DNA of 64,000 nt from NCBI GenBank assembly GCA_008694505.1, contig VZDJ01000216.1, positions 2,093,539 through 2,157,538 on the forward strand, in the 5' to 3' direction. The stretch's first letter is position 1. The number at the start of each line of letters is the position of its first letter. Under the pieces are notes generated by a model that saw only the letters and a program-made list of their open reading frames with translations, searched no databases and was not told the DNA's origin. This DNA is from Cyanoderma ruficeps (Eukaryota; Chordata; Aves; Passeriformes; Timaliidae). A program made the position numbers and the translations under genes. Shown in pieces: positions 54,101 to 64,000 of the stretch.

Positions 54101-55050
54101 AGGAAATATAACATAATAAAGGAACAAAATAAAATATAAATTATATTATCAACATATAAACCCCAGAACATGCAGGATCACAAGTGATCCCCCTGATCTA
54201 CCAGCTTTAAGTGATTCAACTTCTTTCAACACCAGACAACTCAAGATATCACTTACAAAACTAAGCTACAGCACAAAGCACAGATAATTCTTATCAGATC
54301 AAAACATTTTATCAGGTAACAGAAAAGTTCACGTCTGCCAGAATTTATTTACTGGCAGGTCTTTTTTTTTTTCTTATTTTAAACTGTCTAAAACTGTTTT
54401 AAATGTTACAGGCTTAGCTGGTATTATGAAATATTCAAAATACTGCATGACAATCAACCTAATAAGAGATGATAACAATTGAAAGGTCTTTTTGTGGTAC
54501 AAATTCTCAATATCTAAAGTTTGCACAGAAATGGATTACAAACAACACTGTGTTTGAAGATTGATTAACCATCTGTGGTCCTTCAGATTTTGTCCCTTGA
54601 CCCCGGGCATTCAATAATTTTTGAAACAAAGAATTAACTTCCCTAAGCACTGTATCTGCGAATTGCTCTTGCAGTTACTAACCGTGCCACAGAATAGTTT
54701 TCACTGTAGGTTATAAAAGAGGTGTCTGAGTCAGATGTTGTGGGAGTTAACAAGGCTGCATCCTTGTCTTCTGCAGATTACTTGAAATTATATTGGCAAG
54801 TCAAACCTTATCCCACAAAACCAGCACTGGTTCTCAAGCAGGAAGTTCAGAAGAGAAGGAAGAGGCCAAGAGAAAAACGTTCTTCTCCATCACAGGAACT
54901 CACGTTTGAAGCATGACCCCAAAGTGTTTGGAGACAGCGCGGCAGGGATGTTATCCTGCCTACAGGGTACTCGCAGCCTTTTAACCTTTGGAAGCGGCCT
55001 TTAAGTTACGGAACTCTTTTTTGGGGGGAGTACAAAAGATAAGCCCCAAG
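51111..55050 (-). other. GRB2 5' UTR intron, body
   Basis: This is the part of the predicted first intron (50652-55420) between the two CpG islands. Apart from AT-rich runs I see no exon, repeat family or RNA gene. Confidence 0.6.
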
Positions 55051-55800
55051 AACCACGAGCAGCCAGCACTCCCCAGCCGTAGGGCGGAGAGGAAAGCAAC
55101 CCCCGCCCGGTGTTCCCTGTACGTGAGCCGGGAATCTCGCCGAGCAGATGACGCCTCTAGAGCCCAGAGCTTACTGCAACCAGCCCCCCACCGGCAGAGC
55201 CCGCATCCCCTCCACCCTCCGCGCCCCGGGCAGGCCAGGGCCCGGCAGGACACGGGCCCGGCGCCGAGGCGAGTCCTGCGGAGCGCAGCGGGGAGAGCGG
55301 AACACCGCGGGGCCCAGGCCGCGGCACCGGGGGCTCAGCGTGTGCCCTCCCCACCCCGGCACGACCCGCGTTGGGCGGCGGCTGAGGGGAGCCGGCGGCC
55401 CTCCAGACGCACGGACTCACCGCGCAGCGCTGGGCGCTCCCGCCGCCTGCCCGGCCCCGCGCGGCCCGGCCCGGCCGCCGCTCCAGCGCCGCCTCAGCCG
55501 CCGCTCCGGCCCGGCCCCCCGCCCGCCGCGCCGCCGGTCCCGCAGCAACTCTCGCGAGAGCCGCCCTGTCAGAGCCCTCGGCGGGAGCGGCGCCTGCGCG
55601 CTCCCCGCCCCGTCGGGGGAGCGGGCCCGCTGTGCGCATGCGCAGGCTCGCACCGACCTGCCCTGCTGCCGTGCCGGGTGTCCGCGCCGGGAGCCGCGGG
55701 CTCCGTGTGGGAGCGAGCGCGGGGCGGGAGGGGAGCGGCACCATCCGAGCAGCGCAGCAGCACGGGCCGTGCCGTGTACCTGAAAAGAGGGCGGGGAGCG
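55050..55800 (-). promoter_or_regulatory. CpG island, main GRB2 promoter (predicted)
   Basis: Long CpG-dense block. It contains a perfect BANP-type palindrome TCTCGCGAGA (55550-55559), a perfect NRF1 palindrome TGCGCATGCGCA (55633-55644) and another NRF1-like cgcctgcgcg (55591-55600). Transcription of GRB2 probably starts around 55500-55640. Divergent + strand transcription is also possible. Confidence 0.7.
55421..55560 (-). other. GRB2: GRB2 probable noncoding exon 1
   Basis: On the minus strand GCTGCGCG is followed by GTGAGTCCGT, an excellent donor at 55420-55419. The upstream leader is rich in GGCGGC repeats. Spliced to the acceptor at 50653-50652 it gives a noncoding first exon followed by the ATG exon, the arrangement known for human GRB2. 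The 5' limit is a guess, set at the BANP-type motif. Confidence 0.55.
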
Positions 55801-55814
55801 GGATCTCCCAGGCA

Positions 55815-56076
55815 ACTAGCCACGGGACAAGAGGGCAAAGTGAAAGCTGCGCCAGGGGAGGTTCTGGTTGTACATGAGGAAGAATTTTTCCAGCGAAATG
55901 GTTATTAACCACTGGAACGGGCTGCCCAGGCGGTGCTGGAGGCACCGTCCCTGCAGATGTTCAAGGAAAGGCTGAATGGCGTCTGGCATCATCTGGTTGA
56001 CGTGATGTTGGATCACAGGTTGGCCTCGCTGGTCTCCGAGGTCATTTCCAGCCAAACTGATTTTGTGATTCTGCTA
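55815..56076 (+). mobile_element. CR1 LINE 3' fragment at the edge of the GRB2 CpG island
   Basis: Sense CR1 order: 'gctgcgccaggggaggttc', 'aaccactggaacgggctgcc', 'caccgtccctgcagatgtt', 'gttggcctcgctggtctccg' and 'attttgtgattctg'. It directly abuts the promoter island on its upstream side. Confidence 0.85.
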
Positions 56077-59000
56077 TCGAGGCTCTATTAACACCCCGGG
56101 GAGGACGCCCTGAGTATCGGTTTCTGGAGGAGAAACCACAACGGCTTTGTGCAAAATACTTGCCTAATTTGTCAGTGTAAGTCCACTTGTCTGTAAGACA
56201 GGGCCATCTACTACACCATGGAGCCAGCAGAAAGGAATTAATTTAGAGGTTCTCTTAACTACCAGAGATACGCCACATACACCATCAGCTTGTCCAGGCA
56301 GTGTTTGAGCAGACACTGAGGGGTGCAGAGCTGCTCACCAAGCTCAGAGCAAAGAACACCCCTGGTGAGCCATTACTTGACAACTGCAGTCTCCCGAGCG
56401 AGCAGTGATTAAGGCACCCGTGCTGTAGGAACAAACAGTTTAATCACACGTGGCAATTCCATCATCCACAGAGGCCCAAATTCAGATTGCATGGGCAACT
56501 AATACCAGGGTTCGCATGAATGACCCTCCTAACATTCTTTTAGCTTGAAAATACTCTTAATTATACTGTAAAGCAGTTGCTCAAGTAAACATCAGGTCTT
56601 AATCCTTTTGATAAAGGCATAAATAAAAAAGCTTTCCTCTGGCTTTAGAGGGGAAAGGTAGTTTCTGAACAAGAGGCTTTCTAGGACTGTACCCCCACCC
56701 TGTGAAGGGATGGGTTAGTAATGGGTTAATTTTATCCTTCCCCACTCCCCCACTGCCAAAAAGACACCAAGACTGGAAGGGCAGTCAAAGCACAGCACAA
56801 CCACAGTGTTCAGACATCAACTGCAGAGCTCACAGCTGAGCTCATGTAAATTTAGGATTATTGTGGACCAAAGTCTACAATTTAGACACAGGTAACTGAT
56901 ACTTTGTTTTATGACAGAGATGCACATTTTCAGTCTCTAATTAAACCTTTTTTAAAAAATAAACCATGACACTGATTGTTCTCCCCAGTTGGACTCTGCT
57001 GGGAGTTATGGTTACATCCATACAAGACCGGAGTACCATCAGAATATTTACCACAACCTCAGACAATCCAGCTTACAAATCATGTTCTGCCAACATTGCC
57101 TGCTACCATTCTCCTTATAAATGCTTAAGCAGCTTGATAATGATTGGATGACATTTGTGCTTTAAACCCTTAGCAAGTTCATTTTCCCATCCTAACGACA
57201 TTGTCTTTAAAGAGTTTTAACTTATTCCCAGGTTTGTGTATTGGGGGAAGATGTGAATTCTTCCCATACTTCATTCAAAACATTGGAAAGGGTGGAGAAG
57301 AGGAGCTGTAGGAGTTGAGATGTTACAAATGTTTCAGACATTCTTTCTGAGGATGCAGAAATGATTAATTTAGAAATGACACCAAGACTGATGAAATCAG
57401 AGCTAGCTAGATTCCAAGATCCCTCAAGTCCCCAGTACTTGTTCCTAGAACAGTCCTACAGAATCTCTGGTTAAATGTATGCCCTCAAGACAGGGATTCA
57501 GAAGTTCATTGTAAGTTTCTGTAAGTTAAATAAGATCCAAAGAAGTTATAGGAGCTACTTTTAGCTGGACTTGAACAGCCAGCTATGGCCAACAGCTGCC
57601 AGTTGAATGACAGCTACTTTATGGGGCTGCAGCTGCCTGAGTGTAAAAGGGCAGTCCTAGAAAATCAAACAAGCAACAAATTTCAGAAATAGCAGAGATT
57701 AGATCATTACAGAAAGATATTCCTGACTCAGGAGTTGCTGAGATGTATTTGCTTGCAAACCAGTATGTTCCCCCAGTTTGCAAACAAGTTAATACTTTAT
57801 AGAAACACACAACTTATTGTGCAATACTCTGCAGCTTTGCCACAACAGAAGCCAAAATCCTGACATAGCTGTAGGCAAGCGCGAAAAAGGCAACAGTGTT
57901 TTGCTAAAGGTTCAATTTTTTTTTTTTTGCAGTCTAGGAATAGCTTGAATTTTCTATGACAGTTGATGATGATAAAATATAATCCAACATTAGCTCTGAG
58001 TATTTTAAGAAGGTAAGAAAAATCCTTGTGTCTAACATTTCTTTTGGATACCTTTGTAAACTTCTCAGAGCAGTCTGGGGAAATAAATGTATGAGTTTTG
58101 CTATCAATAGATCAGAGGAATATTTGTTAAAATGGCTCAAGCAGCCACTAAAGGTTTAAAATTGCTGCTTGGAATAGTCGTATTAATGCCATGTTCCTAA
58201 TTCTCTTCTCCTCAGACATGAGGATCTGTCATCATCATGAACTACAATGCACTATTGACAATTTAAGGAACCTTGTGTTTGTTGCAATGTTTTTTTTTTA
58301 AAGGCATCTGGCACAATAATTGTAATGAAATACATTTATAACATGCACCTTTCTTCCTCTGACGCATTTCCTGCTTTCAAAGAATTGTAAGGAGTTCTTC
58401 AGGGGCTTTTTTTTTTTTAAAGCAAACCCCTGACTGGCTCAGCACATCTGAAGATGTTCAAAATTTCAGGCTGTGATTCTGCCTTGTACTGCTCCAGTTT
58501 GTATAGGGTAGCACTCTATGTGTTGTGTATAAGTTGTATCTAAGCAGCCTGATGTATGAAGCAGAACACAAAGCTTGCTCCCATGGAAAATCAGACATTC
58601 TGCCACAGGGAATGTGGAATGGATGTAGACAGGCCCCGATCAATTTTCTTCCAAGCTGAAAATTTACTGCCACAAGACTGTTCTGACAGCTGTGAGGGGC
58701 TGCCTGGATATACACCTCTGCCTTTAGATGTGCAGGGATACAGTGGGTGTGGCACAGGGGGAATGACAGCAATGTAGGCACAGCATGGAGGGAATGGGGA
58801 ATGCTGGGAATGGGACTGTTGGGATTTATTGCATTAATAGGACCTTCTTGCCTTTTTCTTCCCACATCAACCCATGTTAGCCTCAGTGTGATAATCAAAC
58901 CAGGGACATTAGCCATAGAATCCAAAACTATTCCATTTAGTACATATTTGGGTCTGTCTTGGAACAAAGTTACTTGAAACATGCCTGATGCAACCAAAGA

Positions 59001-61021
59001 GCAACAAATACGTCCTGCTCCAGGAAGATGCTGGATATACCTGGAGAAAACCTAACACTGAGCTTCTAGTCTATAGTCAGACCACAGACTGGAGCAAAAC
59101 TGCAGGTACCACATACAGACAGAACTGGCATTTAATTCACTTCCTTTGTCAGCTCATATTAAAATGGACACCAAGGAGGGGAATCTCCAAGACTTAACTG
59201 CTATTACTAGAGTTTCTCTAAAACCTTATTTCAAGATTTAGGTTTCTGGTCTATAGGATTTCCCCACATACCCATATTTGGAACACTGTGTGACAGGACT
59301 AATGAGGGAATCAGACAGCAAAGCTAAGGGGAAAACCCTGTCCAAATGTGTTTTCTGTGTCTGCTCTTTAGAGAGCAGGATAATGAATGACTGGGGTAAC
59401 TATTTTGCTCTACATTGGTGAGTTGGTCTCATTTTGATTTGCAGCTTTAGGTTAGTGCTAAAGGCAACAATATCAAAGGGATAGAATAGATGTATGATAA
59501 CAGATAATAGATGTGTACACATATAAATATATAGATATCCATATTCTGCAAACAGGGGAACAGGCACAGAGAGCTTGCCCAAAGCCCCACAATAAAATAA
59601 TGCCAGTGTTCAGCAGCATTAGGAACAGAATTGGTAGTTTTTAACTTGTCAGCCAGCTGAAACCCTCCTCATGCTCTGCCCTGACTTCTCATACACACCC
59701 TGAACTGTTATCACAACTGTCTGTGTAAATCTGCCCAAGTGCAATCAATAAGTGTTGGTTCTCGTGACCCAGGCAGAACAGCTGATCTGCCAGAACAGCT
59801 TCACAATTTTACTCATTATGCATCTCAAGAGCACTTGTGAAGGAGTTTAATCACCATGTGAGACAAACAGGGGCTGTTCTGACTTTTACAGACCAGGAGA
59901 CAAGAAAAGTTAGGCTCAAAACTAGCAGAAAAAAGGTCCAGACCAAAACCACCCATGAGTCTTACACCCAAGCAGATTCCTTTCCATACCACCTGTGTTT
60001 CTATGGTCACAAAGAAGAAATTACAAGATTTACCAAACTGACTATGTAGGAAAGGCTGCTCTACCTGGGACCTGCAATAGCTGTCGCTGACAATAAAATC
60101 AGTTGGCTGAGGTCACCCAGAGCTGCTTAAGCTCTGAAAGAGATCTGTAAAAGAGAACCAGATTCAACTCTAGTGTGCCATCTCCCTTTCTTTAGTACAA
60201 AAGGACTTCTGCTTTCCTCCTACTCCCAATCCAGTCATCTGTCATTTTCAGGACAGCCTGGAATTGTCGGTTCAATTACCTCTCCGTTTGGAGAAAAACA
60301 AAGCAGATGCTGCTTATAATGAAAAGGCAGATTTTCCCTCTTTTGAGAAATATCTTATATCACTTATTTTTTTATAATTAGACATTGAATTACATGCAAG
60401 TCCCTTATTTATTAAGCAATACACATGAGCTGGGAAGTAATGCAATTCAGCTAAAATGCAATACTATCTTCCCTTCAGCTTTGGTAAAGGTGGTGGTCAA
60501 CTCAACTACTCCTTTTAATTTTTAAGACTCAGACAGCTTTTGTATCAATCTTCCCCTTTCAATTCCTTTTTCCACTACACACATTATAATTGTAGTCATT
60601 TCTCAGCATCTGTCATGAAATATGCAAAGGGGTGGAGGAATAAGACAAACAGCAACTGCCTGTTCTAAACAATACAAAATTTTCTCGCTGATTTAATTAT
60701 ATTTAAAATATTTTGCACTACTGTTCAGAAACTCTACTTGTCAAACACTGATTAAAATACAACTTGTCAGAGAGCTTAACAAAAAAACCCAAACAACCCA
60801 CCAGCAAAGAGAGGTTTGGGGGTTTTTGCATACAATACCTGCTTTAAAGTGGTCCTACTGAAATTCTCATGTCTGCTCTAGCCGCAGCAGCCACGCTGGA
60901 GAGGAGTGACTGAAAGGCACAGACAGGGAGGTCAAATAGTTCCCGTGGATCTGCCGGGCCCCACAAGCTGTTGCCGGCGGAAGCTCACGGCACACGAAGC
61001 CGGCCTCTGTCCATATGTTGC

Positions 61022-61040
61022 GGCCCCAGGGGGAGCCAGC
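61022..61040. promoter_or_regulatory. CTCF-like motif
   Basis: ggccccagggggagccagc matches the CTCF core (CCACCAGGGGGCGC type) at 11 of 14 positions. It sits in a GC-rich patch 5.4 kb upstream of the GRB2 promoter island and 2.4 kb before the next promoter. Confidence 0.45.
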
Positions 61041-61160
61041 AGATCCCTGCGCTGAGACACGGGGAGCCTGAAGAGAAGCTTCTGCAGACTACCCACACAT
61101 AGGTTTGGATTGTTTCATTTCTGTAAGCTCACTTCCCACCAAAATGATCTCGGAGAACTT

Positions 61161-61188
61161 TACATAGTTTAACATAGTTTAACATAGT
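61161..61188. repeat. Short tandem repeat, 10-base unit
   Basis: The unit acatagttta occurs about 2.8 times in a row. Confidence 0.85.
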
Positions 61189-63149
61189 GCAACAACTCTA
61201 AGAAACATAAAGATGTGGAGAAAAAAGGCAGTCCAGGAATAGTTTTGATAGCTATTTAGGAGCAAGTATGGGAAGTGACCTTAATTTGCAGATGAAATTG
61301 ACTGCTTTGCGGTTTTAACCATATCAAAATATTACATTGCTATAAACATCCAGAACTAACATTACCTCGTTTACCATTCATTCACAATTCTGCAATATTA
61401 AAAAATAGAGAGGATGATGACTTGGGCAGTGACCTGCAGGCCAGGTCTTTACAGCAAAGTTCTCAGGTCCAAAAATCACACCAGCTTAGTGCTTCTTGAG
61501 CACTTCACAGCATTTGCCTCAAGTTTCCCTTTGTCACCCACTCCTAAAACACATGGGAAATGTGCTGTCTGGATACCTGTCCTATTTCGGAATCTGTAGC
61601 AACACTGGCCAGTGCAAGGGTGTTTCTGGGCCTCCAACCTCCCCTGTAATAATGAATTTTGATGTTTTCCATTTCTTCTCAACACTTTGCAAGCACGAGG
61701 TCGCTGAGGTGAGCAGTTAGATCAGGTTTGCCAAGGAGGAAGTAAAGGCACCAACAGGTTGAAGGTCCAGCCTGCCAGCCCCTGTAAGTGCACATTTCAC
61801 TGACAGAAATTCTATACACAGTGTGAGTGAAAACAGGGTTTATTAGGGCCTTGTTTAAGATCCACAGGGAATCCATGCCAGAGGCAAAATAACCCAGATT
61901 CCAGATTTCTGTTCAAGATACATCTTTATTCTGACCTTTTATTTAAAACCTTCGACTAAATAAGTAGATTTTGTTGGGGTAGGACAATCTAAAGAGGAAC
62001 TAATGAGATGCTTGTCCAGCACTAAGCACAACTCATGATTTTGTGTCATTGCAATTGAAGTAGGACATTTATCTCCTTTCCCTTCCTTGTACCATCTCTA
62101 AATTACACCATAAATTCCTCATATCTGCCGTTTTTGTTTCCTTCTAAGTCACCAAAAAACACTTTCAGCCTCACTCAGGTGTTGTGGGGGTTTTCGTTAA
62201 CTGATTCTAGGGAATTCTTCCGAATAACCAGCTCAGAAAACCCAGGAATTCTGTGGCCTTGATTCTCCTCACTAAAATTTAGATTGTATTTAAAAGAGCT
62301 AAAATCACACCTGTAGAATCCTGCACTGTGTATATCCAGACACCGTCAAAGTAAATCCTCTCAAAGGAGTATGGAGAATGCTCCCAAAATGCTACATTCT
62401 TATCCTAAACTGCATCTGCAGGGGAAACAATGCAGAGCTTAAGCTCTTTGTACAAAATTGCAAACAACTGCACCAGGCTTTGGCATTTGTAGTTTAGCAA
62501 GCTAGTCAAGATGACTTTTGTAACAAAATATCACACATGGAAACTGCCACATCGCAACTCCAGATGATACAAGCTCGGCAATGAATTACAGGAATAGGAA
62601 AAAGTTAAAATTGACAAACATTTTCAGTTTACCCAATTTACTATGAATTCAGAAGTCAAGCCTCAAATGTCTGCAGGCAGAGGCACAGCAGTGGGGCATC
62701 TCTGTCTCACACCTCTGACTTCCTTTCCAGATTCTGCAGAGGCTTAGATTGCATGTAAAGATTACCACCTGGGTAGGTTTGTGTGCTCGTCCCTGCTATG
62801 GTTTCCTGTGCACCTGGCACCCTGCGTCTGCCTTCACCTCTTGCCTCCCGAGACTGCCAGTCTGCTGGTTCTCTGCGGCAAAACTGGCTTTTCAGAGGGA
62901 GATCTGCAGGTGTCACCCTCCTCTTGAAGGTGTCAACTCCTCCTGCTTCAGCACAGCCCCGTAAAAGAGACTCACCTTCTCTCTCACTCCCTTCCCTGGG
63001 GCACCCACCACGGCCTGCCATTGACGAGGGCACGGAGCCCCGGGCCAGGGACCACTCTCGGGCCCTCTCCATGCCCTCCCCCGTTCCCTTCACCCCAGAG
63101 TCACTTCACTGCCCATCACCACCGTCCCCACGACGCCTCCCCAGCCGCT

Positions 63150-63427
63150 TTGGGGTGACCCTTGCGAGTGACCCTTGCCCTCCGCTCCTTGGTCTCCGCT
63201 CCGCCCGCCGCCCCCTCAGCGACGCCGCCCTCTCCCCTCACGACTGGCCCCGACCTGCCGCCAGGGCGGGCTCCTGGCTTCGCGCGCCACCCGGGTTCAG
63301 CCAATCAGCGCGCGGCCTGCGGGCGGCCGCGCGGGCTCGCACCAACCAGACGGCGGCTTGTTGTGGCGGCCCCGAAGCGCCCCTGCGGGCCCCCGGCGCC
63401 GAGGCGTCCCGCCTGCCAGTGACCGAG
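63150..63427 (+). promoter_or_regulatory. CpG-island promoter of the next gene
   Basis: CpG-dense block with a textbook NF-Y site (cagccaatcagcg, ccaat 63301-63305) about 120 bases upstream of an ATGGCGGC element. A start around 63380-63425 is inferred. Transcription toward the right is supported by the splice donor at 63487. Confidence 0.6.
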
Positions 63428-63486
63428 ATGGCGGCCCCGGCGGCGCGGCGGGCGAGCGGCCCCGCCGGCAGCGCCCGGCACGGCGG
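63428..63486 (+). CDS. Possible first exon of the next gene (TMEM94 by synteny)
   Basis: ATG at 63428 gives MAAPAARRASGPAGSARHG plus two bases, then donor GTGAGTACGG at 63487. The human order SLC25A19, GRB2, TMEM94 (+ strand) predicts TMEM94 here. The TMEM94 protein as I remember it starts differently, in a later exon, so this ATG may be only 5' UTR; gagATGGCGGC is also a classic YY1 site near CpG-island starts. Coding status is therefore uncertain. No domain is visible in 19 residues. Confidence 0.4.
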
Positions 63487-64000
63487 GTGAGTACGGGCCG
63501 CGCGGCGGGGCAGGGCCGGGCTGTGGCCCGCCGGGGAGCACGGCCGGAGGTCCCCACCTCGGCTGGGGGCTGCCTGCCACGAGAGGGGAGGCCCGAGGCA
63601 GAGCCCGCGGCAGTCCCGCAGCCCTGGGGCCCTATTGCCCGCAGCTCGCCGGAGCATTACCCAGCGGCTTAGGAGGGAGAGGAAATTAGAAAAGGACGCA
63701 CAAAAGGCAGTCCAAACACGTGCTGGCAGCTCCGCGCACCGGCGGGGCCGACTCCGGCTCGCAGCGCCACGGAGCATCCCCCGGAGCCAGGCCAGGGGGT
63801 GCCCATCAGCCGTGGGTGCGCTTCGGGAAGCTGCAGTTCCATACTCCGCGGAAAGGTTTAGTGTCTGCTACCAAATTCTGGCCTTTAGGAGGTTTTCCAG
63901 ACTCCTTCCAGCCGGGATAGCAGCCTTCACTCAGCCGGTTCTTTCATATTGCTTCACTCCTGTGCGTACTTCATCAAAGTGTTCTGGTCAGCAGAAGTTC
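63487..64000 (+). other. First intron of the next gene (partial)
   Basis: Starts with GTGAGTACGG and remains CpG-rich to about 63650, then falls to ordinary composition. No second exon is recognisable before the window ends. Confidence 0.45.

Larger units (their letters stand above)
56077..63150. other. Intergenic interval between GRB2 and the next gene
   Basis: No convincing exon or RNA gene. A GC-richer island at about 60880-61080 holds a CTCF-like motif, and an ACATAGTTTA-type tandem lies at 61161-61188. The longest open frame (58458-58997, minus, 179 codons) has no recognisable domain and is within chance expectation. Confidence 0.6.

Noticed and set aside
54988..55945. Long overlapping open frames on both strands (306 and 262 codons)
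   Set aside because: They lie in a CpG island where stop codons are rare, run into a CR1 fragment, are rich in Pro, Arg, Ala and Gly, and overlap each other in opposite directions. No domain is visible.
58458..58997. 179-codon minus-strand frame in intergenic DNA
   Set aside because: With about 2000 ATGs in 64 kb on two strands, a frame of this length is near chance expectation. The protein shows no recognisable motif and no promoter is nearby.
62783..63490. 235-codon plus-strand frame ending at the splice donor
   Set aside because: The frame crosses the predicted promoter and CCAAT box. Only the last 19 codons fall within the likely exon.

Overview
This window is vertebrate nuclear DNA, from a bird and most likely a passerine. 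It has short exons with GT-AG introns, CpG-island promoters, many truncated CR1 LINE 3' ends (several closing in the ATTCTATG-type tail) and an LTR that I recognise from songbird genomes. It contains no prokaryotic operon, CRISPR array or viral gene. The gene order, SLC25A19 (-), GRB2 (-), then a + strand gene, matches human 17q25.1, where the third gene is TMEM94.

Layout. Positions 1-4556 hold five coding exons of SLC25A19, the mitochondrial thiamine pyrophosphate carrier, on the minus strand. The last ~80 codons lie beyond the left edge. Its GC-rich promoter, with NRF1-like and ZNF143-like sites and a probable noncoding first exon, is at about 4838-4920. A CR1 fragment (4940-5345) and a short intergenic stretch follow. 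GRB2 occupies about 6045-55600 on the minus strand: a ~2.15 kb 3' UTR, five coding exons that rebuild a complete 217-residue SH3-SH2-SH3 adaptor with all splice phases consistent, a 33.6 kb second intron, a CpG island around the ATG exon, and a second, stronger CpG island at 55.05-55.80 kb with a probable noncoding first exon. The interval 56.08-63.15 kb is intergenic. At 63.15-63.65 kb a third CpG island carries a CCAAT box, a YY1-type ATGGCGGC element and a good 5' splice site, and looks like the first exon of the next gene on the + strand (TMEM94 by synteny, unproven).

The two recognised proteins do not form a pathway. SLC25A19 supplies thiamine pyrophosphate to the mitochondrial matrix. 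GRB2 links phosphotyrosine receptors to SOS/RAS. They are neighbours through ancient synteny only.

I found no radically new system. The points most worth a second look are: a predicted uORF overlapping the SLC25A19 start codon; a self-contained CCAAT/GC/TATA promoter-like cassette inside GRB2 intron 2, pointing antisense to GRB2; a probable solo LTR nearby; two candidate GRB2 promoters; several substitutions in the GRB2 C-terminal SH3 domain; a Pumilio motif overlapping an internal poly(A) signal in the GRB2 3' UTR; and a CTCF-like site between GRB2 and the next gene. Exons were built by hand translation and splice-phase checking. Repeat names rest on memory of avian consensus sequences, so their ends are approximate.
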